From Acholeplasmatales bacterium DTU056 (lineage in GTDB: Bacteria > Bacillota_I > Bacilli_A > ML615J-28 > CAG-698): DNA of 5,834 nt. This document shows, one piece after another, positions 1 to 5,834 of the stretch (its first letter is position 1; the number at the start of each line of letters is the position of its first letter). Where the stretch lies: contig LFRX01000029.1 of NCBI GenBank assembly GCA_001512985.1, positions 13,168 to 19,001 of the forward strand, written 5' to 3'. The notes below the pieces were generated by a model. That model searched no databases and was not told the origin of the DNA. It worked only from the letters and a program-made list of their open reading frames with translations. A program made the position numbers and the translations under genes.

Positions 1-1140
1 TATCTATCAATTATAACTGGAGCAATACTAACTGCTATTATTCAATCTTCATCTGCTTCGATTGGTATCCTTCAACAATTCTATGAGATTAGTATTCAAA
101 CAGGTATCGGTATTACATTAAAAGATGCTTTAGGTTATTTGCTTGGCGCAAACATCGGAACAACTATTACTGTTATGCTGGCATCAATTGGTGGATCACG
201 TGAATCTAAACAAGCGGCATTATCCCACGTATTATTTAATGTTTTAGGAGCTTTAATATTTTTAATTTTCCTAACTCCTTACACAAGATTATTCACCTGG
301 GTTCAGCAATCATACCTACCTAATAATCCAAAAATGACAATTGCGTTTGCGCACATTTTCTTTAATGTTATTGTTACAATTATATTATTTTTCTTTGTAG
401 ATTTATTGGCAAAACTTGTTACTAAAATTATTCCAGCCAAAGAATCTTTGGCTGTGCATATTGCGGACAAGTTGAGTGATGAGTTACTTGAAACTTCGCC
501 AGTATTGGCGTTAGAATCTGCAAAAGCTTTGATAGTAGAAATGGGACAAGTCACCTTAGAGATGTTTGATGTTGCCCATAGATATTTTAATGAGAATAAT
601 ACTAAATATATTGAAGAATGTCAAAACTTAGAACGCAAAATTGACTTTTATGATAAAGTCATCCACGACTATTTAATTCGAATGCCGACCGCTAATTTAA
701 AATCAAGTACTCGTTTATATCAAATCATATATCTTGATACTATTCGTGACTTTGAACGAATTGGCGATCACTGTGTAAACTTAGTGGAATTTATGACAGA
801 TCGATATGAACAAGGTATTTCAATCACAACTAATTTGCAAGAAGAATTTAATAATTTCTTTAATCAAGTTCATAAACAAATTCAAAACACAATTGATTGT
901 TTTAATTTAAAGAGTATTACAAAAGCATATGAAATTGTTTCTTTAGAATCCGAAATTGATACACTAGAAAGAAAATTTAGAAAATCTCAGTTCAATTTGA
1001 TTAGTGCTGGTCATTTATCTCAAGAAGATATTCACTATGTTGATATTCTATCGAACTTAGAGCGTATTAGTGACCATTGCTTTAATATTGCTCAAAACAT
1101 TATTGATCCATTTTATATGCAAAGACCTGATGAAGATTAA
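1..1140 (+). CDS. Na+/phosphate cotransporter family protein with C-terminal PhoU-like domain (5' truncated)
   Basis: Membrane protein of the PNaS (NptA/YqeW-like) family, which imports inorganic phosphate with sodium. The frame is open from base 1, so the true start lies upstream and 379 residues are visible; family members are usually about 540 residues. Using residue numbers from base 1, TAIIQSSSAS (11-20) and GANIGTT (49-55) are the family's QSSS and GxNIGTT signatures. Their wording (SASIGILQ) fits the second of the two inverted repeats, so the missing part should hold the first. Hydrophobic helices follow at about 74-93 and 112-140. The soluble tail from about 155 is a PhoU-like helical domain with two related metal-site motifs, FERIGDHC (251-258) and LERISDHC (353-360). 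A TTG at 139 could be mistaken for a start, but it falls between the two signature motifs and has no ribosome binding site. No terminator follows the stop. Phosphate as substrate is inferred from the family. Confidence 0.9.
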   Translation, partial: YLSIITGAILTAIIQSSSASIGILQQFYEISIQTGIGITLKDALGYLLGANIGTTITVMLASIGGSRESKQAALSHVLFNVLGALIFLIFLTPYTRLFTWVQQSYLPNNPKMTIAFAHIFFNVIVTIILFFFVDLLAKLVTKIIPAKESLAVHIADKLSDELLETSPVLALESAKALIVEMGQVTLEMFDVAHRYFNENNTKYIEECQNLERKIDFYDKVIHDYLIRMPTANLKSSTRLYQIIYLDTIRDFERIGDHCVNLVEFMTDRYEQGISITTNLQEEFNNFFNQVHKQIQNTIDCFNLKSITKAYEIVSLESEIDTLERKFRKSQFNLISAGHLSQEDIHYVDILSNLERISDHCFNIAQNIIDPFYMQRPDED

Positions 1141-1144
1141 TATA

Positions 1145-1172
1145 TTGACAATTCAAAAAACAATGGTATAAT
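1145..1172 (+). promoter_or_regulatory. Sigma-A-type promoter of the asnS T-box transcript
   Basis: A perfect -35 hexamer TTGACA (1145-1150) and a perfect -10 hexamer TATAAT (1167-1172) are separated by 16 bp. The TG at 1164-1165 adds an extended -10 element (TGnTATAAT). Transcription would start near A1179, just ahead of the T-box Stem I. The -35 begins only five bases after the stop codon of the transporter gene. The sequence match is direct; the start point is inferred from normal spacing. Confidence 0.9.
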
Positions 1173-1384
1173 TTAGGTAATAAAATACCCATAAAGCGTT
1201 GATAAGGACTTCTAGTTCAAGTCATTATTTACAGTGACATAAGGGTAGTGAGAACTTATGAATAATGCGAACTAGAGGAACACCTTTGAGCTATTGAAAG
1301 AAAGACGCAAGTTTTGCGTTGAGTAGACTCAATCGCTGGCCAGCGTTATCGGCTAATGAGGGCACCTTTTTATATAAAGGTGAA

Positions 1385-1418
1385 CTAAGGTGGCACCGCG
1401 AAATTTTTTCGTCCTTAG
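1385..1418 (+). promoter_or_regulatory. T-box antiterminator element
   Basis: CTAAGG (1385-1390) pairs with CCTTAG (1413-1418). A short inner helix GCG/CGU (1398-1400 with 1410-1412) lies beyond the seven-base bulge UGGCACC (1391-1397). This fold uses bases 1411-1418, which form most of the 5' arm of the terminator, so the two structures exclude each other. Binding of an uncharged tRNA acceptor end to UGGC would stabilise this fold and allow transcription of asnS. Confidence 0.88.
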
Positions 1419-1440
1419 GTTTATCCTAAGGACTTTTTTT
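1411..1440 (+). terminator. T-box-controlled intrinsic terminator
   Basis: GTCCTTAGG (1411-1419) and CCTAAGGAC (1425-1433) form a perfect 9-bp stem with the loop TTTAT, followed by seven T residues (1434-1440). It is the off-state of the asnS leader. The transporter gene has no terminator of its own, so this hairpin is also the first one its read-through transcript would meet. Confidence 0.95.
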
Positions 1441-1471
1441 GTTATAAAATAATATTAATTAGGAGGTTAAT

Positions 1472-2860
1472 ATGAAAACTAGTGTAAATTATTTAATGAA
1501 AAACTACTTAAAATTAAGTGGTCAAGAGGTTGTTATAGAAGGTTGGATTAGAGCAAATCGGGCTCAAAAGGAGTTTGGCTTTATTAATTTAAATGATGGT
1601 TCACATTTTGAATCAATTCAAATCGTTTATGACACCGCTTTAGAAAATTTTAAAGATGTTTCGAAATTTAGAGTAGGAGCAGCTTTACGAGTAAAAGGTA
1701 TTTTAGTTTTAACTCCTCAAGCAAAACAGCCATTTGAAATTAAAGCGCAAGATGTTTACTTAGAAGGGGATAGCCTAGAAGATTATCCAATTCAACCAAA
1801 ACGCCATTCAAGAGAATTTTTGCGTGAAGTCGCTCACTTACGAACACGTACGAACTTATTTAATGCTGTATTCCGAGTTCGTAGTCTTCTTGCTTATGCC
1901 ATTCATAAGTTTTTTCAAGAACGTGAATTCATTTATGTTCATACCCCTATTATTACTGACAATGATGGCGAAGGTGCCGGCCAAATGTTTCAAGTTACCA
2001 CTTTAGACTTAGAGGCTTTAGCAAAAAGCACTCCAACTGAAGTTGATTACTCTAAAGATTTCTTTGGTAAAAGAGTTAGTCTAACAGTCACTGGTCAATT
2101 AGAAGGTGAAACTTTCGCTCAATCTTTTAAAAAAATCTACACTTTTGGACCAACTTTTAGAGCTGAGCATTCTAACACAGTAAAACATGCTGCAGAATTT
2201 TGGATGATAGAACCAGAAATTGCGTTTGCGGATTTAGAAGATAATATGAATCTTGCAGAAGAAATGGTAAAATATGTTGTTCAATTTATTTTAGAAAATG
2301 CCTCAACTGAAATGAAGTTTTTTGACGAATTTGTTTATCCAGGTAAAATTAAACAATTACAGGATTTATTAAAATCAAAAATAGTTCGTTGTCCATACAA
2401 AGACGCCATCGAAATAATTAATAAAGCAGATTATAACTTTGAAAAAAGACCACAGTTTGGCGATGACTTAGGAAGCGAGCATGAAAAATTCTTAACTGAT
2501 GTTTACTTTAAAGGTCCTGTATTTATTACTAACTGGCCAAAACATATCAAAGCATTTTATATGCGTGTTAATGATGATAATGAAACAGTCGCTGCTATGG
2601 ACTTACTAGTTCCAGGTGCTGGTGAGTTAATTGGCGGTAGTCAACGTGAAGAACGCTTAGATGTCCTAATTAATCGTATGAATGAATTAAATATTCCGAT
2701 TGATAATTTACAATGGTATTTAGATTTAAGACGATATGGTAGTACAAAGCATGCTGGATTCGGATTAGGTTTTGAAAGATTAGTTATGTATGTTACTGGA
2801 GTCGAAAATATTCGTGACGTTATTCCTTATCCAAGAACTTATCGAAACTGTGATTTTTAA
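1472..2860 (+). CDS. asnS: Asparaginyl-tRNA synthetase (AsnRS)
   Basis: Cytoplasmic class IIb synthetase that joins asparagine to tRNA-Asn using ATP. The ATG at 1472 follows AGGAGG (1461-1466) with a five-base spacer, so the start is secure. The N-terminal OB-fold anticodon-binding domain covers about residues 17-100 (GWIRANR at 24-30, FGFINLNDGS at 35-44). The class II catalytic core follows. Motif 2 includes FRAEHSNT (229-236), and IGGSQREERLD (387-397) precedes motif 3, GFGLGFERL (429-437). The protein ends in VIPYPRTYRNCDF-like sequence typical of AsnRS rather than AspRS. At 462 residues, with the segment LDLEALAKSTP...KDFFGKR (178-201), it matches the longer E. coli/Clostridium form (about 463-466) rather than the roughly 430-residue B. 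subtilis form; this comparison is from memory. Control is by the T-box leader directly upstream, whose Asn specifier independently supports the assignment. The gene is monocistronic, ending before a hairpin terminator. Confidence 0.98.
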   Translation: MKTSVNYLMKNYLKLSGQEVVIEGWIRANRAQKEFGFINLNDGSHFESIQIVYDTALENFKDVSKFRVGAALRVKGILVLTPQAKQPFEIKAQDVYLEGDSLEDYPIQPKRHSREFLREVAHLRTRTNLFNAVFRVRSLLAYAIHKFFQEREFIYVHTPIITDNDGEGAGQMFQVTTLDLEALAKSTPTEVDYSKDFFGKRVSLTVTGQLEGETFAQSFKKIYTFGPTFRAEHSNTVKHAAEFWMIEPEIAFADLEDNMNLAEEMVKYVVQFILENASTEMKFFDEFVYPGKIKQLQDLLKSKIVRCPYKDAIEIINKADYNFEKRPQFGDDLGSEHEKFLTDVYFKGPVFITNWPKHIKAFYMRVNDDNETVAAMDLLVPGAGELIGGSQREERLDVLINRMNELNIPIDNLQWYLDLRRYGSTKHAGFGLGFERLVMYVTGVENIRDVIPYPRTYRNCDF

Positions 2861-2861
2861 T

Positions 2862-2903
2862 AAAAAGCGCGAGTTAACATTTATTGTTAACTCGCGTTTT
2901 TTT
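2862..2903. terminator. Bidirectional intrinsic terminator between asnS and ppdK
   Basis: A perfect 12-bp stem (2868-2879 with 2885-2896, CGCGAGTTAACA and its complement) has the loop TTTAT. On the plus strand it is followed by seven T residues (2897-2903), ending asnS transcripts. On the minus strand it lies nine bases beyond the ppdK stop and is followed by the complement of AAAAA (2862-2866), a five-U tract, so it probably ends ppdK as well. The plus-strand side looks stronger because of its longer U tract and because A-U pairs can extend the stem. Confidence 0.93.
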
Positions 2904-2905
2904 AA

Positions 2906-5545
2906 TTATTTCGCACGTTTTTCTTTAATTGCTGCTTGAGCCGCTGCAAGACGGGCAATTGGAACACGGAATGGTGAGCAAGATACATAATCTAATCCAA
3001 CACGATGGAAGAATTCAATAGAACTTGGTTCTCCACCATGTTCACCACAAACCCCAACTTTTAAGTTAGGTTTTGTTTGACGTCCTAATTTAACAGCCAA
3101 TTCTACAAGTTTACCAACGCCACGTTGATCTAGACGAGCAAATGGATCATTTTCAAAAATACGTTTTTCATAATAATCTTTTAAGAATTTTCCAGCATCG
3201 TCACGGCTGAAACCAAATGTCATTTGAGTTAAGTCATTTGTTCCAAAACTGAAGAATTCTGCTTCTTGAGCAATCTCATCAGCAAGTACTGTAGCACGTG
3301 GAATTTCTATCATTGTTCCTACTAGATAATTAACTTCCATACCAGCTTCTTTTAATAATTTATCTGCTGTTTTTACAATAATATCTTTAATGTATTTTAA
3401 CTCTTTAACTTCGCCGACTAATGGAATCATAATTTCTGGAACTGCTTTGTGTTCTGGATTACGTTTTTTAAAGTTAATGTATGCATTAATGATTGCAGTA
3501 GTTTGCATTTCAGCAAGTTCAGGATACGAAATTGACAAACGACATCCACGATGACCCATCATAGGGTTAAACTCATGTAATGAATTAATTTTAGCTTTTA
3601 AGTCATCAACTGTAATACCCAACTCTTTAGCTAATTCAATGATGTCTTCTTCTTGACTTGGTAAAAATTCATGTAGAGGTGGATCTAAGTAACGAATCGT
3701 TACTGGGAAGTCTCCCATCGCTTCGAAAATTTCTTCAAAGTCTTTTTGTTGCATTGGAAGAAGTTTTTCTAAAGCTTTTCTACGTTGCTCTTCGTTATTT
3801 GCAACGATCATTTCACGCATTGCATTAATGCGGTCAGTTTCAAAGAACATATGTTCAGTACGACAAAGTCCGATTCCTTCAGCACCAAATTCACGAGCTT
3901 GTTTAGCATCTTTTGGTGTATCAGCATTTGTACGAATTTTTAATCTTCTAAATTCATCGCACCAATTCATGAATTTTTCAAAATTACCTGTGATTGTGGC
4001 TGGAACAGTAGGAATTCTTTCACCATAAACAGCTCCAGTAGATCCATCAATTGCTATATAATCACCTAAACGAATTGTTTTTCCACCAAGAACAAAATAT
4101 CCTTCTTCTTCATTAATTTTTAAATCATGGCATCCTGCAACGCAGCATTTACCCATTCCACGAGCAACAACCGCTGCATGTGATGTCATTCCACCACGAG
4201 CTGTTAAGAATCCTTCAGATAAATACATTCCTTCAATATCTTCAGGAGATGTTTCAAGACGAACTAATACTACTTTTTCTCCGCGTTTTGTAAATTCAAT
4301 AACTTGTTCAACATTAAATACTACTTTACCAGTAGCAGCACCTGGTGATGCAGGTAAGCCTGTACCAATTTTTTGCGCTTTTTTCAAAGCTTGTGGGTCG
4401 AATTGTGGGTGTAGTAAAGTGTCTAATTGTTCAGGTTGAACAAGCATGATAGCTTCTTCTTTAGTAATTAATCCTTCTTCATACATTTCTACCGCGATTC
4501 GTAATGCAGCTTGAGCAGTGCGTTTACCACTACGTGTTTGTAATAGATATAATTTATTATCTTCAATAGTAAACTCAATGTCTTGCATATCACGGTAATG
4601 ATGTTCTAATTTTTTCGCCACTTCTACAAATTGTTCATAAATATGTGGCATAATATCTTTTAATGTATCAATTGATGACGGAGTTCTAATACCAGCAACT
4701 ACGTCTTCACCTTGAGCATTAATTAAATATTCACCATAAATTTTATTTTCACCAGTAGCAGGGTTACGAGTGAAAGCAACACCTGTTCCTGACGTTTCTC
4801 CTTTATTACCAAATACCATTGATTGAACAGTAACAGCTGTTCCCCAATCATGAGGAATATTATTTAGCATACGGTAATAAATAGCACGTGGGTTTTCCCA
4901 TGATCTAAATACCGCACTAACAGCACCTAATAATTGTTCTTTTGGATCACTTGGGAAATCAGCCTTCAATTCTTGTTTATAGAACGCTTTGAATTTAGCA
5001 ATCATTTCTTTTAAGTCTTCAGCAGTAAATTCAGTATCAAATTTGATACCTCTTTCTTCTTTCATTTCGTCAATGATTACTTCAAAGCGACTTTTATCTA
5101 ATCCCATTACAACATCAGAATACATTTGAATGAAACGGCGATATGAGTCATATGCAAATCGAGGATTATTTGTGACTTTTGCTAATCCTTCTACAACCTC
5201 ATCATTTAACCCTAAGTTTAAAATAGTATCCATCATTCCAGGCATTGATACACGAGCACCAGAACGAACAGAAACTAATAATGGATTTTCTGGATTACCA
5301 AATTTTTTACCAGTAATTTGCTCTAGTTTTGTAACATGCTCAAAAATCTCTTCTTGAATTTCTTTTGTTAATTGTTTGCCTTGTTTATAATACTCAGTAC
5401 AAGCCTCAGTACTTACAGTGAAACCTTGTGGAATTGGAAGGCCTAATTTCGTCATTTGACCTAAGTTTGCAGCTTTACCTCCAGCAAGGTTCCGCATTGT
5501 GGCATCAATTTCTGAAAACATGTAAACAAATTTTTTCTTAGACAT
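2906..5545 (-). CDS. ppdK: Pyruvate, phosphate dikinase (PPDK)
   Basis: Cytoplasmic enzyme that reversibly converts PEP, AMP and PPi to pyruvate, ATP and Pi, working in glycolysis or gluconeogenesis. Its 879 residues match the family length (874 in Clostridium symbiosum). The nucleotide-binding domain spans about 1-340: K24 in AGGKAANLG, R94 in VSVRSGA, D322/E324 in QDIEF, Q336 in LLQTR. The swivelling phosphohistidine domain covers about 390-510, with GGMTSH at 451-456 placing the catalytic His at 456. The PEP/pyruvate TIM barrel covers about 530-875: R562, R618, E747 in GTMIEIPR, N770-D771 in GTNDLTQ and the catalytic Cys 833 in GVCGEHGG. All correspond to the known C. symbiosum residues shifted by one or two. 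GGMTSH and the full three-domain length separate it from PTS enzyme I and PEP synthase. The ATG follows AAGGAGG (5558-5552) with a six-base spacer. Thr454, two residues before His456, is the position targeted by PPDK regulatory proteins in other species; no such regulator is recognisable in this window. Confidence 0.98.
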   Translation of the reverse strand: MSKKKFVYMFSEIDATMRNLAGGKAANLGQMTKLGLPIPQGFTVSTEACTEYYKQGKQLTKEIQEEIFEHVTKLEQITGKKFGNPENPLLVSVRSGARVSMPGMMDTILNLGLNDEVVEGLAKVTNNPRFAYDSYRRFIQMYSDVVMGLDKSRFEVIIDEMKEERGIKFDTEFTAEDLKEMIAKFKAFYKQELKADFPSDPKEQLLGAVSAVFRSWENPRAIYYRMLNNIPHDWGTAVTVQSMVFGNKGETSGTGVAFTRNPATGENKIYGEYLINAQGEDVVAGIRTPSSIDTLKDIMPHIYEQFVEVAKKLEHHYRDMQDIEFTIEDNKLYLLQTRSGKRTAQAALRIAVEMYEEGLITKEEAIMLVQPEQLDTLLHPQFDPQALKKAQKIGTGLPASPGAATGKVVFNVEQVIEFTKRGEKVVLVRLETSPEDIEGMYLSEGFLTARGGMTSHAAVVARGMGKCCVAGCHDLKINEEEGYFVLGGKTIRLGDYIAIDGSTGAVYGERIPTVPATITGNFEKFMNWCDEFRRLKIRTNADTPKDAKQAREFGAEGIGLCRTEHMFFETDRINAMREMIVANNEEQRRKALEKLLPMQQKDFEEIFEAMGDFPVTIRYLDPPLHEFLPSQEEDIIELAKELGITVDDLKAKINSLHEFNPMMGHRGCRLSISYPELAEMQTTAIINAYINFKKRNPEHKAVPEIMIPLVGEVKELKYIKDIIVKTADKLLKEAGMEVNYLVGTMIEIPRATVLADEIAQEAEFFSFGTNDLTQMTFGFSRDDAGKFLKDYYEKRIFENDPFARLDQRGVGKLVELAVKLGRQTKPNLKVGVCGEHGGEPSSIEFFHRVGLDYVSCSPFRVPIARLAAAQAAIKEKRAK

Positions 5546-5621
5546 GTTGTTCCTCCTTAAATTTTTTATTACTAAATTTTAAAAATACCATATGAAATGC
5601 CAAAATTTTCTACTAATCTTT

Positions 5622-5630
5622 ATTATATCA
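5622..5630 (-). promoter_or_regulatory. Extended -10 promoter of ppdK
   Basis: On the minus strand TGATATAAT (5630 to 5622) is a perfect -10 hexamer with the TGn extension. No good -35 hexamer lies 16-18 bp upstream, where the sequence is an A/T palindrome; the extended -10 may compensate. Transcription would start near 5615, giving an AT-rich 5' leader of about 70 bases before the ppdK ATG. I saw no clear cre site or riboswitch in that leader. Confidence 0.68.
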
Positions 5631-5646
5631 TATTTTTTAAAAAATA
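5631..5646. repeat. 16-bp perfect A/T palindrome upstream of the ppdK -10
   Basis: TATTTTTTAAAAAATA reads the same on both strands and abuts the extended -10 element, covering much of the -10/-35 spacer. It has no loop or GC base pairs, so it is not a convincing terminator for the gene upstream. It may act as a bendable or UP-like tract or as an operator, or be chance in very AT-rich DNA. No function is shown by the sequence. Confidence 0.45.
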
Positions 5647-5673
5647 CTATTAATCATTACAAATTTTATTATT

Positions 5674-5834
5674 TTATTCTTCTATTTGATTGTATAATTC
5701 TAAAAACGTATGTTTCTTATTATTTAGTTTATACCCCAACAAACGATCTAGGTTTACATTTTCAGTACTTTTATAAATATTAATTTCTATATTTTTATCA
5801 ATCTCTCGTAACTTAGCAATTAATGCTTTAATCT
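5674..5834 (-). CDS. C-terminal end of an unrecognised minus-strand gene (partial)
   Basis: On the minus strand the frame whose first complete codon is 5832-5830 stays open for 52 codons to a TAA at 5676-5674. The start is beyond the right edge, so a search requiring a start codon misses it. The visible residues begin IKALIAKLREIDKNIEIN and finish HTFLELYNQIEE: lysine- and glutamate-rich, probably helical, without membrane segments or a motif I recognise. It does not resemble the C-terminus of a PPDK regulatory protein (DUF299) as far as I can recall. It runs in the same direction as ppdK with 128 bases between the stop and the ppdK ATG and no GC-rich hairpin, so some read-through into ppdK is possible. 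That it is coding is inferred from the open frame in DNA rich in TAA, its charged composition and its placement. Confidence 0.66.
   Translation of the reverse strand, partial: IKALIAKLREIDKNIEINIYKSTENVNLDRLLGYKLNNKKHTFLELYNQIEE

Larger units (their letters stand above)
1194..1440 (+). promoter_or_regulatory. T-box riboswitch, tRNA-Asn responsive, upstream of asnS
   Basis: Leader RNA that binds uncharged tRNA and then lets transcription continue into asnS. Stem I contains the helices 1209-1218/1269-1278 (one G-U pair), 1223-1229/1261-1267 (7 bp, perfect) and 1238-1243/1255-1260 (6 bp, perfect), ending in an 11-base loop. Directly 3' of the first helix lies AAC (1279-1281), the proposed specifier codon for Asn. 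Further hairpins follow: 1305-1310/1314-1319, then 1319-1323/1328-1332, and Stem III at 1363-1369/1376-1382. The conserved T-box core AGGTGGCACCGCG spans 1388-1400. Its bulge begins UGGC (1391-1394), which would pair with an acceptor end GCCA, matching the G discriminator base usual for bacterial tRNA-Asn. The T-box class is certain from the core and the competing hairpins. The specifier register is inferred, as overlapping triplets (GAA, ACA, CAC) exist, but AAC agrees with both the discriminator and the gene downstream. The exact 5' boundary is approximate. Confidence 0.94.

Noticed and set aside
303..554. 83-codon minus-strand open frame inside the transporter gene
   Set aside because: It lies entirely antisense to a conserved coding region, with no promoter, ribosome binding site or recognisable protein family.
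139..1140. Transporter gene starting at the TTG at 139
   Set aside because: The same frame is open to base 1 and encodes the conserved QSSSAS signature before 139, and no ribosome binding site precedes the TTG. It is an internal leucine codon.
1335..1344. GCTGGCCAGC palindrome in the asnS leader as a protein operator
   Set aside because: It lies inside the Stem II/III region of the T-box, where GC-rich pairing segments are expected, so the riboswitch fold is the simpler explanation.
1824..2006. 60-codon plus-strand open frame inside asnS
   Set aside because: It is an out-of-frame shadow of the well-conserved AsnRS coding sequence; its hydrophobic look comes from frame-shifted T-rich codons.
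3828..4028. 66-codon plus-strand frame inside ppdK (and a similar one at 5130-5357)
   Set aside because: Both are antisense to conserved PPDK sequence and have no independent start signals.
5574..5609. AAATTTT/AAAATTT inverted repeat in the ppdK 5' leader, with CATATG in the loop, as a possible riboswitch or operator
   Set aside because: The stem is seven A-U pairs with a 21-base loop, too weak to be convincing, and no conserved riboswitch core is visible.
5592..5783. 63-codon plus-strand frame rich in Phe, Tyr and Ile, resembling a small membrane protein
   Set aside because: It covers the AT-rich ppdK promoter and overlaps the better-supported minus-strand gene tail. No ribosome binding site precedes its ATG, and its composition is what AT-rich noncoding DNA gives.

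Overview
The window is AT-rich and uses the standard code: tryptophan is TGG and TGA never interrupts a frame. It combines a T-box leader, strong Shine-Dalgarno sites, an asparaginyl-tRNA synthetase and a pyruvate, phosphate dikinase. This points to a low-GC Gram-positive (Bacillota or a close relative such as Acholeplasma- or Erysipelotrichia-like bacteria). That placement is inferred from style and gene content; no species-level marker is visible.

Layout, left to right. Bases 1-1140 (+) are the 3' part of a Na+/phosphate cotransporter-family gene whose C-terminal half is a PhoU-like domain; its start lies outside the window. Five bases after its stop codon a near-consensus extended -10 promoter begins. 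It drives a T-box leader (about 1194-1440) with an AAC (Asn) specifier, a UGGC acceptor-pairing bulge and a strong terminator. The leader precedes asnS (1472-2860, +), a complete asparaginyl-tRNA synthetase of the longer E. coli/Clostridium type. A 12-bp hairpin flanked by A and T tracts (2862-2903) sits between convergent asnS and ppdK and looks like a bidirectional terminator. ppdK (2906-5545, -) is a complete 879-residue pyruvate, phosphate dikinase with all its catalytic residues. Upstream of it, 5546-5673 holds a strong ribosome binding site, an extended -10 promoter and a 16-bp A/T palindrome. The right edge (5674-5834, -) carries the last 52 codons of another minus-strand gene that I do not recognise.

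The genes do not form one pathway. They are three separate housekeeping units: phosphate uptake, Asn-tRNA charging under control of its own uncharged tRNA, and PEP/pyruvate interconversion. The best-resolved biology is the asnS T-box, where the specifier codon, the acceptor-pairing base and the downstream gene all agree on tRNA-Asn. I found no mobile element, CRISPR array, tRNA or rRNA, and nothing that I would defend as a previously undescribed system.
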